From IMG/VR virus record IMGVR_UViG_3300029319_000017, positions 23,893 through 87,892 of that record: a stretch of DNA of 64,000 bases, one strand, 5' to 3'. The stretch comes from a virus. Below the pieces are notes generated by a model. That model made no database searches. It was not told the origin of the DNA and saw nothing but the letters and a program-made list of their open reading frames with translations. The translations under genes and the position numbers were made by a program. Positions 28,939 through 35,750 of the stretch are shown here, piece after piece; positions within the stretch are counted from its first letter, which is position 1, and each line of letters starts with the position of its first letter.

Positions 28939-29313
28939 TTATTTTTTAATTTTTTCTACTGATCTTCCTCCAAAATAAGCACCTATTACAGTGATCAGTG
29001 TTAACTGTAATAAGTCTGTCCATTTTTCTTCTACCGTAAAAGATAGAAAACCTGCGTCTACAAAGATAAGCAACATTGTGCAGACAATCAAGAATAAAAG
29101 CACTACAGGTCTAACATTCTTAGATAACCAAGAATCTGACGCCATATCTGCTTTCCATCTATCTGTTACATTCTTTTGCAAATCTGCTTCAGAATCTAAC
29201 AACATTTTTTTCATAGCATTTTTAAGTGCTATCTTTTCTTCTTTAGATGTAACCACTTCGTCTATTATATTACCAGCGTCACCTACTAAAGATTTTAATA
29301 ATCCTTTTAACAT
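28939..29313 (-). CDS. Holin of the 3-TM gene-transfer-release type, 124 aa
   Basis: The chain has S-K-E-E-K-I-A-L-K-N followed by D-R-W-K-A-D-M-A-S-D-S-W-L-S-K-N-V-R-P and ends A-Y-F-G-G-R-S-V-E-K-I. This order is the signature of the holin_3TMs/GTA holin family (PF11351 type). Hydrophobic segments cover residues about 69-87 and 98-116. Such holins open the inner membrane so the endolysin reaches the cell wall. The next gene downstream on this strand is a basic protein and the gene just upstream is a cell-wall enzyme, forming a lysis pair. The family call is strong; lysis timing cannot be read. Confidence 0.8.
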   Translation of the reverse strand: MLKGLLKSLVGDAGNIIDEVVTSKEEKIALKNAMKKMLLDSEADLQKNVTDRWKADMASDSWLSKNVRPVVLLFLIVCTMLLIFVDAGFLSFTVEEKWTDLLQLTLITVIGAYFGGRSVEKIKK

Positions 29314-29315
29314 AT

Positions 29316-29924
29316 CTATATATTTAAGTCCTTACTTTCTAATAACGTATAGGTAAAACTATTACCCCAAGTATCTCTAGCTACTCTACATATATCCATA
29401 AACTCGTGCCAATCATCATTAGCTGCAATTACTTGACAGCCTGCTGACCATTTATCTACTTGTTTAGATTTTTTTCCTCCCCATTTAGTAGCTCTATGTA
29501 TATTAATACCAAACAAACCTGTTTGTGTATTATCATCACTTAGATCATACTTGTCGTCTTTATTAGCATCTCTATATACTGTTACAGGTCTACATTGACC
29601 TAATGCTTCATATCTACCTTGATGTAATCTTATTTTATGAGAACCTCTGTACTGCCCTTCTTTTAAAACAGCAACACCTTCTTTTCTCATAATGTTTTCA
29701 ACCCAGTATCGTCCTGGATCTGTTGTACAATCGTAAACATAAAACTCCCATTGGCCATCACATTTAAATGATAATGTAATTTTATCATCAAATTTATTTG
29801 TAATTTCTGTACCTGTATTAGAGTTTCTAATTCCTACAATGTTAAGGTTGTAGTCTCCTTTTTCAAACCAGTTATAGCTCTTCGCCTTAACTGCTTTTTC
29901 TATTATCTCTCTAGTTAAATCCAT
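29316..29924 (-). CDS. YkuD-like cell-wall enzyme, probable endolysin, 202 aa
   Basis: The C-terminal half carries G-L-F-G-I-N-I-H143 and then W-S160-A-G-C163-Q-V-I, the H...SxGC arrangement of L,D-transpeptidase (YkuD) catalytic domains with Cys as nucleophile. A D-A-N-K-D-D-K-Y-D-L motif before it could bind a metal or be a loop. It has no signal peptide, so it would depend on the adjacent holin, 2 bases downstream. Phage proteins with this domain usually serve as peptidoglycan-cleaving lysins. It could instead modify peptidoglycan cross-links. The domain is seen; the lysis role is inferred from position. Confidence 0.7.
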   Translation of the reverse strand: MDLTREIIEKAVKAKSYNWFEKGDYNLNIVGIRNSNTGTEITNKFDDKITLSFKCDGQWEFYVYDCTTDPGRYWVENIMRKEGVAVLKEGQYRGSHKIRLHQGRYEALGQCRPVTVYRDANKDDKYDLSDDNTQTGLFGINIHRATKWGGKKSKQVDKWSAGCQVIAANDDWHEFMDICRVARDTWGNSFTYTLLESKDLNI

Positions 29925-29926
29925 AA

Positions 29927-30319
29927 TTATACTTCAGTAAAATATGCATATTCTGCTACAATTGTACCAGATACTGCTTCTAACTGCACTGCTACAGAAC
30001 CACTGTTTTGTCCTATAGGAACAAATAAAAATTCTCCTGGTCCTAATTCTGCAAAAGATTTATTATTTTCTATTTCTACTGCTAAGTTATGAGCTGTAGC
30101 TGCATCACTTGCATCTAGCCCAGTATGCTTTAAATATAAATATCTAATACTACTATGAGATGCTAATATTATATTGTCTCCTCCAGTGCCACTTGCAGAA
30201 ACTTTACTAACTCCTACAATAGGATCTGTTACAGAAAGGGCTTTTGTTACTGTTAAATTTATCTCATTACTTGTAGCATTTTTACTACTAAGAGTTAAAG
30301 TTGCGTTTAATGTTGCCAT
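29927..30319 (-). CDS. Small beta-rich virion decoration-like protein, 130 aa
   Basis: It is a Ser/Thr/Ala-rich, Cys-free protein with alternating beta strands: N-terminus M-A-T-L-N-A-T-L-T-L-S-S, centre S-I-R-Y-L-Y-L-K-H-T-G, and F-L-F-V-P-I-G near the end. This pattern resembles small accessory head or tail proteins of aquatic phages. It has no signal peptide or membrane segment. It stands between the endolysin and the thioredoxin-like gene. I cannot name a family; a structural or decoration role is inferred. Confidence 0.5.
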   Translation of the reverse strand: MATLNATLTLSSKNATSNEINLTVTKALSVTDPIVGVSKVSASGTGGDNIILASHSSIRYLYLKHTGLDASDAATAHNLAVEIENNKSFAELGPGEFLFVPIGQNSGSVAVQLEAVSGTIVAEYAYFTEV

Positions 30320-30332
30320 ATCTTTTTATTTT

Positions 30333-30713
30333 TTAATTAAATTGTTTTAATATTATTTCGTCCACCTTTGCCTGGACGTCTTTTTTATCTGCCTCTAATT
30401 GAAACATAATGTTTGCATTAAAAGTTTCTTCTACATTACCATTATTAAATATAATAACTGTAGGTATAGAAGTAATTTCAAACTCCTGTTGTAGGTCCAT
30501 ATGTGTTCCTATATCAACTCTATAAACTTCACATTCTTTTAAATTTGGTAACCATTTTACAGAATTTGCATCATTCCAACTTGCCCAAAACTCTACAACA
30601 ATTATTCCTCTGCTTACTTCTTTATCAAAATTGTCTGGTCCTAAATAAGATTGTCCTTGTGCAAATCCAAAAGAGGTTAATAAAAAAACTATATAGGTTA
30701 TAAATTTTTTCAT
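30333..30713 (-). CDS. Exported thioredoxin-fold protein lacking the CxxC site, 126 aa
   Basis: Residues 1-20 are a Sec signal peptide (M-K-K-F-I-T-Y-I-V-F-L-L, cleavage near A-Q-G). The rest follows thioredoxin closely: V-V-E-F-W-A-S-W at 39-46, V-D-I at 66-68, and T-S-I-P-T-V-I-I-F with the cis-proline at 84. The redox C-G-P-C after the Trp is replaced by N-D-A-N (47-50), so it cannot do thiol exchange there; the only Cys is C61. It would act in the periplasm as a binding or chaperone-like fold. Its start overlaps the end of the TM/coiled-coil gene upstream by 4 bases. Confidence 0.75.
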   Translation of the reverse strand: MKKFITYIVFLLTSFGFAQGQSYLGPDNFDKEVSRGIIVVEFWASWNDANSVKWLPNLKECEVYRVDIGTHMDLQQEFEITSIPTVIIFNNGNVEETFNANIMFQLEADKKDVQAKVDEIILKQFN

Positions 30714-31060
30714 TTTTTAAGGGTTTTAATTTCTTCTTTTAATTCTTCTAAATCTTTGATCACACGATCAATTTTTTGACGCGCCATCTCATCTTTCATA
30801 TTAAACTCCATACGAGTTGGTGGCCATGTTTGTGTAGCTGCAGGATCTCCCATATCTATCATGTATGTTCCTGTTCCTGGTTTGGGTAATTCTAAGGCTT
30901 GTTCAACCTTACCTTCAAGTTCTACAAATTTAGAATTTATAGTACTCATTAACCCAAAATATGCAGAGATTATAGTAGCTACACCGACTACAATCCCTAT
31001 TAATGTTTTTATACTTATTTGAAATTTACTGTCTTCTGATATTTCTTTGTTCATTTTCAT
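30710..31060 (-). CDS. Single-pass membrane protein with coiled coil, 116 aa
   Basis: A transmembrane helix covers residues about 18-40 (T-L-I-G-I-V-V-G-V-A-T-I-I-S-A-Y-F-G). A polar region with a Pro/Gly linker follows, then a charged coiled coil to the end (R-V-I-K-D-L-E-E-L-K-E-E-I-K). The second Met (residue 3) could also be the start. This architecture suits an inner-membrane spanin-like or lysis accessory protein near the holin and endolysin, but equally a membrane anchor for another phage protein. It overlaps the upstream gene by 35 bases and the thioredoxin-like gene by 4. Function is not known. Confidence 0.55.
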   Translation of the reverse strand: MKMNKEISEDSKFQISIKTLIGIVVGVATIISAYFGLMSTINSKFVELEGKVEQALELPKPGTGTYMIDMGDPAATQTWPPTRMEFNMKDEMARQKIDRVIKDLEELKEEIKTLKK

Positions 31061-31481
31061 TATAATTTTTAACGCAAAATATTGCTGTTACATCTGCTGT
31101 ATGACCAGCATCTCCTAAATTTAATTTTAAATTATTAACAGTATCTAAGTCAAAAGGTATACCATCATTAAAATCTAAAGTTGTTCCTTGTTTAATTGTT
31201 AAACCTTTTAATAGATAATATTCATTTGTTTCATCGTCTAACCACAAATTAACTGTTATATCAGTACTATCTGTGTTGCATATAAACAATCTTTTTAGTT
31301 GTATAAAAGGACGTTGATATAAAAAATGATCAGAATCACTGCCTCTTTGAAATCTTTCTCCGTCATCGCTTGCTTTACCATAAAACAAAATTTTTTCAGC
31401 TGTACCAGAACTAGTTATACTAATAAATTCACTATATAAATAATCATTAGGACCATTTTCTGTTACTGTAATATAATTCAT
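31026..31481 (-). CDS. Beta-rich putative virion protein, 151 aa
   Basis: It is a compact beta-rich protein with F-I-Q-L-K-R-L-F-I-C-N-T-D-S-T-D-I-T-V-N-L-W-L at about residues 59-81 and K-G-L-T-I-K-Q-G-T-T-L-D-F at 91-103, a layout typical of small appendage or head-surface domains. Its last 12 residues are polar and overlap the next gene by 35 bases. No signal peptide is present. The neighbours are other small beta-rich and helical virion-type genes. I do not recognise a named family; a structural role is inferred. Confidence 0.5.
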   Translation of the reverse strand: MNYITVTENGPNDYLYSEFISITSSGTAEKILFYGKASDDGERFQRGSDSDHFLYQRPFIQLKRLFICNTDSTDITVNLWLDDETNEYYLLKGLTIKQGTTLDFNDGIPFDLDTVNNLKLNLGDAGHTADVTAIFCVKNYNENEQRNIRRQ

Positions 31482-31482
31482 A

Positions 31483-31857
31483 TTATGACAATGTTAATCT
31501 TATTGATTTAGTTTGGCTTCCAACTTTTCCTCCAAAATTTCTAGTCGCTATCATGTCAATAGTATATCTTGTTACTCCTTTAACTGTTGTTGCTGTTAAA
31601 TCACCAAATGATAAAGTAGTGTTAGATCCAATAACTGTTTTATTATCTTTATTAGATTCTATCTCTGTTCTAAGATAATCTAACTCATCCTGCATTAATC
31701 CTATTTGATGAATTAAAGATGTAATAAATGGGTTTGCTCCTTCAGGATCATTAATATTTATATCTAAAAATCCTTGATCATGAACAGTCTTTAATTTAGC
31801 TTTATCAGAACCTGTCTTATTATGTATCCTCTCGTATGCTTTATTTGTCAATCCCAT
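31483..31857 (-). CDS. Putative appendage protein with helical trimer-type region, 124 aa
   Basis: Residues about 45-72 form an amphipathic helix (I-H-Q-I-G-L-M-Q-D-E-L-D-Y-L-R-T-E-I-E-S-N) of the kind that drives trimerisation in phage fibres. A short beta domain follows to the C-terminus (T-R-Y-T-I-D-M-I-A-T-R-N-F-G-G-K-V). It lies 1 base after the fibre-like gene upstream. Together these suggest an adaptor or fibre base protein. I do not recognise a named family. Confidence 0.45.
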   Translation of the reverse strand: MGLTNKAYERIHNKTGSDKAKLKTVHDQGFLDININDPEGANPFITSLIHQIGLMQDELDYLRTEIESNKDNKTVIGSNTTLSFGDLTATTVKGVTRYTIDMIATRNFGGKVGSQTKSIRLTLS

Positions 31858-31867
31858 ATTATTTATT

Positions 31868-32746
31868 TTAAGATGTTATTTCAATTTCTGCATTAGCCCA
31901 ACCATATAATGTAGAAGAACTACCACTTGTTCTTCTAACACATAAAGTTAAACCTTGACCTGCTGTTAACGTATTACCACCAGTTACCGTAAAAATTTTC
32001 ATATAGTTTGTATTAGCTGTATAACTACCATCACAATCTGTTGCTGTCATAGTTGCTAAAGTTACGTTAGCAGTTGAATCATGTACTATAGGAACTTTTA
32101 CTACTTCCCACTCTAAATCTGCAGTTACAGTTTGATACCAAGCTACACTAATTTTATGTACAGTGCAATTTTGCGTTGCTATAAACGAGCACATTCTTAT
32201 AGCAGTAGAATCTGCTATAGACAAACCATCTAAAGAAGAAGTACTTATACTTTGACCATACATTGCAACATGATACCATCTGTTTACACTTGAGACTAAT
32301 GCCAAATAAAAATCATCTCCTTTTAATTTAACAAGAGATCTTGCTGTATTAGTTAAAGCAAATGTGCCAGTAGAATCAGGTAATGTTAATGTGCTACCAG
32401 TAATAGATGATGGAGCTACTATTCTTATTGAATCTGTCCCATTATCTGTATCTTCATAAAAATATAATTGTGCTGCACTAGAACTTGTACCACCTATATC
32501 TAATCTTCCATTTGATATATTTACTTTTGGAGTACCAAATAAATCTAAAGCACCAGCAGATGCTATACCCAGATCTGATACAACATTTACCATACTAGAT
32601 ACATTGTTAATAGTATTAGAAGTAATAGTTACAGTTTCAACATCTATTTGATTTGCACCTCCATATGTTAAAATACCATTAGCTGTAGACCCGTTAACTG
32701 TTAACGATTCTTCTTCTGGCCCTATAACTCTTCCTGGTTTACTCAT
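31868..32746 (-). CDS. Fibre-like appendage protein, 292 aa
   Basis: The N-terminal half is Ser/Thr/Asn-rich with repeated beta motifs, including T-L-T-L-P-D-S-T-G-T-F-A-L-T-N at about residues 117-131, a motif common in phage tail fibre shafts. The C-terminal half (from about 150) is a beta domain with Trp, Tyr and Cys that may contact a receptor or a partner. Its start shares a base with the stop of the small holin-like gene upstream. It is a likely structural fibre or side appendage; the receptor is unknown. Confidence 0.6.
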   Translation of the reverse strand: MSKPGRVIGPEEESLTVNGSTANGILTYGGANQIDVETVTITSNTINNVSSMVNVVSDLGIASAGALDLFGTPKVNISNGRLDIGGTSSSAAQLYFYEDTDNGTDSIRIVAPSSITGSTLTLPDSTGTFALTNTARSLVKLKGDDFYLALVSSVNRWYHVAMYGQSISTSSLDGLSIADSTAIRMCSFIATQNCTVHKISVAWYQTVTADLEWEVVKVPIVHDSTANVTLATMTATDCDGSYTANTNYMKIFTVTGGNTLTAGQGLTLCVRRTSGSSSTLYGWANAEIEITS

Positions 32747-32958
32747 TATTTTTTTGCAAATTTTTCTACTCCACTAATACCAAAACATCCTAATACAACC
32801 CATACAAATGAGTCGTATACAAATTTATTAATAACTAAATCAGCTCCTACTGCTCCAGTTACTAAATCTATAATCATAACTACAACCATTATAAGAAATG
32901 CTACAAATCCAATTATAGATTTTTCATTCCAATCATTATTATCTTTAAATATCTTCAT
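32746..32958 (-). CDS. Small two-TM holin-like membrane protein, 70 aa
   Basis: Two hydrophobic segments are visible: residues about 15-36 (I-I-G-F-V-A-F-L-I-M-V-V-V-M-I-I-D) and 47-63 (S-F-V-W-V-V-L-G-C-F-G-I-S-G-V-E). The tail E-K-F-A-K-K is basic. Small phage membrane proteins of this form often act as holins or antiholins. A stronger holin candidate lies at 28939-29313, so this may be an antiholin or an unrelated membrane protein. It overlaps its upstream neighbour by 4 bases. Confidence 0.5.
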   Translation of the reverse strand: MKIFKDNNDWNEKSIIGFVAFLIMVVVMIIDLVTGAVGADLVINKFVYDSFVWVVLGCFGISGVEKFAKK

Positions 32959-33299
32959 ATGTTTATTGTAATTGTTAATCCACCTTCCATATTTTTAAAA
33001 CTCCATTTAGCTTTTATACACATGCCTTCAACACAAAAACCCATGCTAGGCGGATGAGTGCATCTACAGCTTCCAAAGTTTTTTCTATCTTCTTCACCGT
33101 TTACTAAATATTCAGCTTTATCTAAAATATTTTTTAGTTCTTTAGCTAAAGTCCCATTACTTTTACTACTACCCTTATGCCTTCTAATAAGTGTTCCAAG
33201 TTTCTTTGATACTGCAACTAAATTATCTGCAGTAACTTCAAAAGTTTGCAAAGTCTTAGAAGGCAAAGGGTTTGTAGTTATAGTAATAGGTCTAGGCAT
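32955..33299 (-). CDS. Hypothetical Cys-containing protein, 114 aa
   Basis: I do not recognise this protein. Residues 1-70 are mainly helical with a basic patch (L-I-R-R-H-K-G-S-S-K). A short Cys-rich stretch follows (G-S-C-R-C-T-H-P-P then F-C-V-E-G-M-C), four Cys and one His, which might bind zinc. The C-terminus returns to beta (G-G-L-T-I-T-I-N-I). It lies 1 base downstream of the first small basic GG gene. No signal peptide is visible. Confidence 0.5.
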   Translation of the reverse strand: MPRPITITTNPLPSKTLQTFEVTADNLVAVSKKLGTLIRRHKGSSKSNGTLAKELKNILDKAEYLVNGEEDRKNFGSCRCTHPPSMGFCVEGMCIKAKWSFKNMEGGLTITINI

Positions 33300-33300
33300 A

Positions 33301-33648
33301 TTATAAGTCTAAAAAGTCTTGATAAGAATATGATGCATTATTAGACCCACCATTTTTATACATTTTCTTTTTACCTCCCATTTTAAATCCAGGTCCCATT
33401 TTTTTCTTATTTATTGGGCTATTTTTAACCCTTGTTGTTTTCTTTCTTCCTTCAGCGGGCACATTCGCAACAGTTCCACTATCTTTCGATTGCATTTTTT
33501 TCTTTAAGTCATCTGCTGTAACTGTTGAATAAGTTTTTCTTTTTTCAGTTAAATCAAGTGCTTTTTTTCTAAACTTAAATGTTTCTTTTCCTTTAGCCCT
33601 AGCTTTTTTAAATTTTTTTTCAAACCTAGATAATTTTCGTTTTGTCAT
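33301..33648 (-). CDS. Small basic protein with shared 16-residue C-terminal tag, 115 aa
   Basis: It is strongly basic over its first 95 residues (Lys/Arg-rich, helical start M-T-K-R-K-L-S-R-F-E-K-K), then has G-F-K-M-G-G and K-M-Y-K-N-G-G. The last 16 residues, GGSNNASYSYQDFLDL, are identical to the end of the protein encoded at 33678-33974. Charge suggests binding to DNA, either packaged or in the cell. The C-terminal tag may direct both proteins to the same partner or be released by cleavage at GG. Both ideas are inference. Confidence 0.6.
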   Translation of the reverse strand: MTKRKLSRFEKKFKKARAKGKETFKFRKKALDLTEKRKTYSTVTADDLKKKMQSKDSGTVANVPAEGRKKTTRVKNSPINKKKMGPGFKMGGKKKMYKNGGSNNASYSYQDFLDL

Positions 33649-33677
33649 GATTATTTTATTTTAAATTATATTTATAT

Positions 33678-33974
33678 TTACAAATCTAAAAAATCTTGGT
33701 AACTATAAGAAGCATTATTAGATCCACCTTCTCTATATTTGCTATAGCTTATATTTCTTTCTTTTCTGTCTTTTTTTGTTGTCTTTATATTACCACCTTT
33801 AGGCAATACTGTTTTCTTTCCAGTTTTTCGTTTACCCATACCTGCTAATTTTCCACTAGCATCTCTTCTTACTGTTTTCTTTATTGTTCCGTCTTTGTTA
33901 TATTTTACTTTTATTTGACCACCGTCACTAGTTTTTGCCTTTTTAACTCTTTTTCGAGTACTAATATCTTTCAT
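33678..33974 (-). CDS. Small basic protein with shared 16-residue C-terminal tag, 98 aa
   Basis: A Lys/Arg-rich protein (M-K-D-I-S-T-R-K-R-V-K-K-A-K) that ends in the same GGSNNASYSYQDFLDL as the neighbour at 33301-33648. The bodies of the two proteins are not obviously alike, so the tag, not the whole gene, is shared. The residues before the tag (K-Y-R-E) differ from those in the neighbour (M-Y-K-N) but keep the pattern aromatic-x-x-GG. It sits 10 bases upstream of no other frame and follows the exported-protein gene. Function is unknown. Confidence 0.6.
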   Translation of the reverse strand: MKDISTRKRVKKAKTSDGGQIKVKYNKDGTIKKTVRRDASGKLAGMGKRKTGKKTVLPKGGNIKTTKKDRKERNISYSKYREGGSNNASYSYQDFLDL

Positions 33975-33984
33975 AATTTTAATT

Positions 33985-34695
33985 TTAATTTAATTTATAT
34001 TTAATTTTACCATCTTCTATATACAAACCTTCACGCTCTTTTATAGCCTGTCCGTTTAAATTATATAGTATATTGTTGGTTTTAGATTTATTTATTAATT
34101 CATTTATAGACGAGTTACAAGGTTGTCCTGTATCACAATCTATGTATTCTGTAACATATTCTATAAACTCTACATATTCTATTTCTACAATTGTATCGTA
34201 AACAAATACGTCAACATATTCAATAACATCTACAAAAAGAGTATCTAAAACGTCTTCGTAAATGGTTACTGTATCTGTTATATAAATGTATTCTGGAACA
34301 AACACTTCTACTTCTACAGTGTCTATTACAATGTTGTATACATATTCTGTATTAACTATAGTATCAAATATTGTTTCATATATAGTCTCATATTCTATTT
34401 CATATATTGTATCACACTCTTCCCCAATAGGAGGTAAACAATCTAATGGTGATGTTGGTTCTGCGTTATCTTCATCAGAAGCATCTACACAATCTTCCCA
34501 CCCATCATTAAGATAAAATAAATCAGGACCATTAGGTACGCATCCATTAGGAGAATACTGTGTCCAATTTGCTGGATCATCACCGCAATAAAATCCATTT
34601 TGTTGTGCGCATTCTAAACATAGTTGTTGAAAGTCAAATTGCGAGTAAGCAAACGAGCTTACAAACGCAAATAATATTATAAATAATTTTTTCAT
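33985..34695 (-). CDS. Secreted stalk-like protein with type IX-like C-terminal signal, 236 aa
   Basis: Residues 1-19 are a Sec signal peptide (M-K-K-L-F-I-I-L-F-A-F-V, cut near Y-S-Q). Residues 26-95 are Cys-rich with D-G-W-E-D-C-V-D-A-S-D-E, which resembles the calcium site of LDL-receptor class A modules. Residues 96-186 are a beta repeat built from D-T-I/V and Glu/Tyr/Ile. Residues 207-236 (N-N-I-L-Y-N-L-N-G-Q then G-L-Y-I-E-D-G-K) look like a Bacteroidota type IX secretion type A signal. Known: such signals send proteins to or across the outer membrane. Inference: the phage displays a host-surface protein. A tail-spike alternative is less likely because of the signal peptide. Confidence 0.7.
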   Translation of the reverse strand: MKKLFIILFAFVSSFAYSQFDFQQLCLECAQQNGFYCGDDPANWTQYSPNGCVPNGPDLFYLNDGWEDCVDASDEDNAEPTSPLDCLPPIGEECDTIYEIEYETIYETIFDTIVNTEYVYNIVIDTVEVEVFVPEYIYITDTVTIYEDVLDTLFVDVIEYVDVFVYDTIVEIEYVEFIEYVTEYIDCDTGQPCNSSINELINKSKTNNILYNLNGQAIKEREGLYIEDGKIKYKLN

Positions 34696-34697
34696 AA

Positions 34698-35750
34698 TTA
34701 AAAGAATAAATAGTTAAATCCAAATTTTACTTCATATACTGGTTTTTCCCAGTATTTTATATGTGTTCCCTCTATAAATAATCCTAGGTTTTTTGTTATT
34801 CTTTGTCCAAATACCATTCCTGCATCCCATTCTAACCAATCTAGATCTGATTTACCGTAATCAAATGAATAATCATCTAAGCCGTAATGATACGGTAAGC
34901 AATTAACCCAAGCATGTAACCAAAACTTAGGTGTATATTTATAATATGCAATTCCTACTACTGCACTTAATTCTTTTTGTATTCCTAATTTTTCTAATTC
35001 TCTTTCATTAAATCTTGCAACTGCATCCCCAAAGTGGTGGTTAAAGAACTCATCATTACTAGTTGCTACAAGAATAGAATCACCTCCTGATACATCATAC
35101 CAGTTATTATTAACATAGAAGCCTTGGATCCATTGTTCAGGGGCATATCCAAAATCTTCAGCTAATTGTTGGAAGGTTGATTCGCCTGGTACCCAAAAAT
35201 CCCTGATTGGTACAAAGCCATAAGCAGGATGAGCTCTAACCACTGCTCCTACTGTAAAGTCCCAGTTTCCTGAGTTTATTCTATATCTTGTGTCAAAAGA
35301 TGTATATTGCAAGTTTACTCTTTGATTATCTTTGTATTGGACTTTAGTGACGCATTTTTCACCCAAGTATCTAATCCAAAAATTTTGATCAGTAAACTTT
35401 TCACCACGATTACGTATAAAAGAATAATTAAACAAATACTCCCAACCATTAGAATTACCAATAGTAACGTTGTCTGCCACAGCTCTTTCAGTACCATAAT
35501 ACCATGTTTTAACTTTGTATTCATAATCAAATCTGGCTATCTTACGAATACCTATTGTTAAATTGTAATCGTAAGGATTAATTTCTGTTATATCTACATA
35601 TCCTTTATCTATTGCTCTGTAATCTTCTCTTTCAGAAAAAGAAGTATTTGTACTTACAGATGTATAAAATGTAGAGTATTTAAAAAAGTTTTTTATTTGT
35701 GCATTTCCTACTGCACACATTAATATAAGTAAAATTATTATATTTTTCAT
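34698..35750 (-). CDS. Exported outer-membrane beta-barrel-like protein, 350 aa
   Basis: Residues 1-18 are a Sec signal peptide (M-K-N-I-I-I-L-L-I-L-M-C, cut after G-N-A-Q). The mature part alternates polar and aromatic residues through the chain (Y-E-Y-K-V-K-T-W-Y-Y, N-L-Q-Y-T-S-F-D-T-R-Y-R, W-D-F-T-V-G-A-V-V-R-A) and ends G-F-N-Y-L-F-F, with a terminal Phe typical of outer-membrane barrels. It lies 2 bases before the secreted protein gene, and its start shares a base with the lectin-like gene. Inference: it is inserted in the host outer membrane, perhaps to block other phages. No database match was tested. Confidence 0.65.
   Translation of the reverse strand: MKNIIILLILMCAVGNAQIKNFFKYSTFYTSVSTNTSFSEREDYRAIDKGYVDITEINPYDYNLTIGIRKIARFDYEYKVKTWYYGTERAVADNVTIGNSNGWEYLFNYSFIRNRGEKFTDQNFWIRYLGEKCVTKVQYKDNQRVNLQYTSFDTRYRINSGNWDFTVGAVVRAHPAYGFVPIRDFWVPGESTFQQLAEDFGYAPEQWIQGFYVNNNWYDVSGGDSILVATSNDEFFNHHFGDAVARFNERELEKLGIQKELSAVVGIAYYKYTPKFWLHAWVNCLPYHYGLDDYSFDYGKSDLDWLEWDAGMVFGQRITKNLGLFIEGTHIKYWEKPVYEVKFGFNYLFF

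Noticed and set aside
33985-34695. Reading the D-T-I/V repeat protein as a tail spike
   Set aside because: The signal peptide and the type IX-like C-terminus fit export from the host better than assembly into the virion, though this is not proven.
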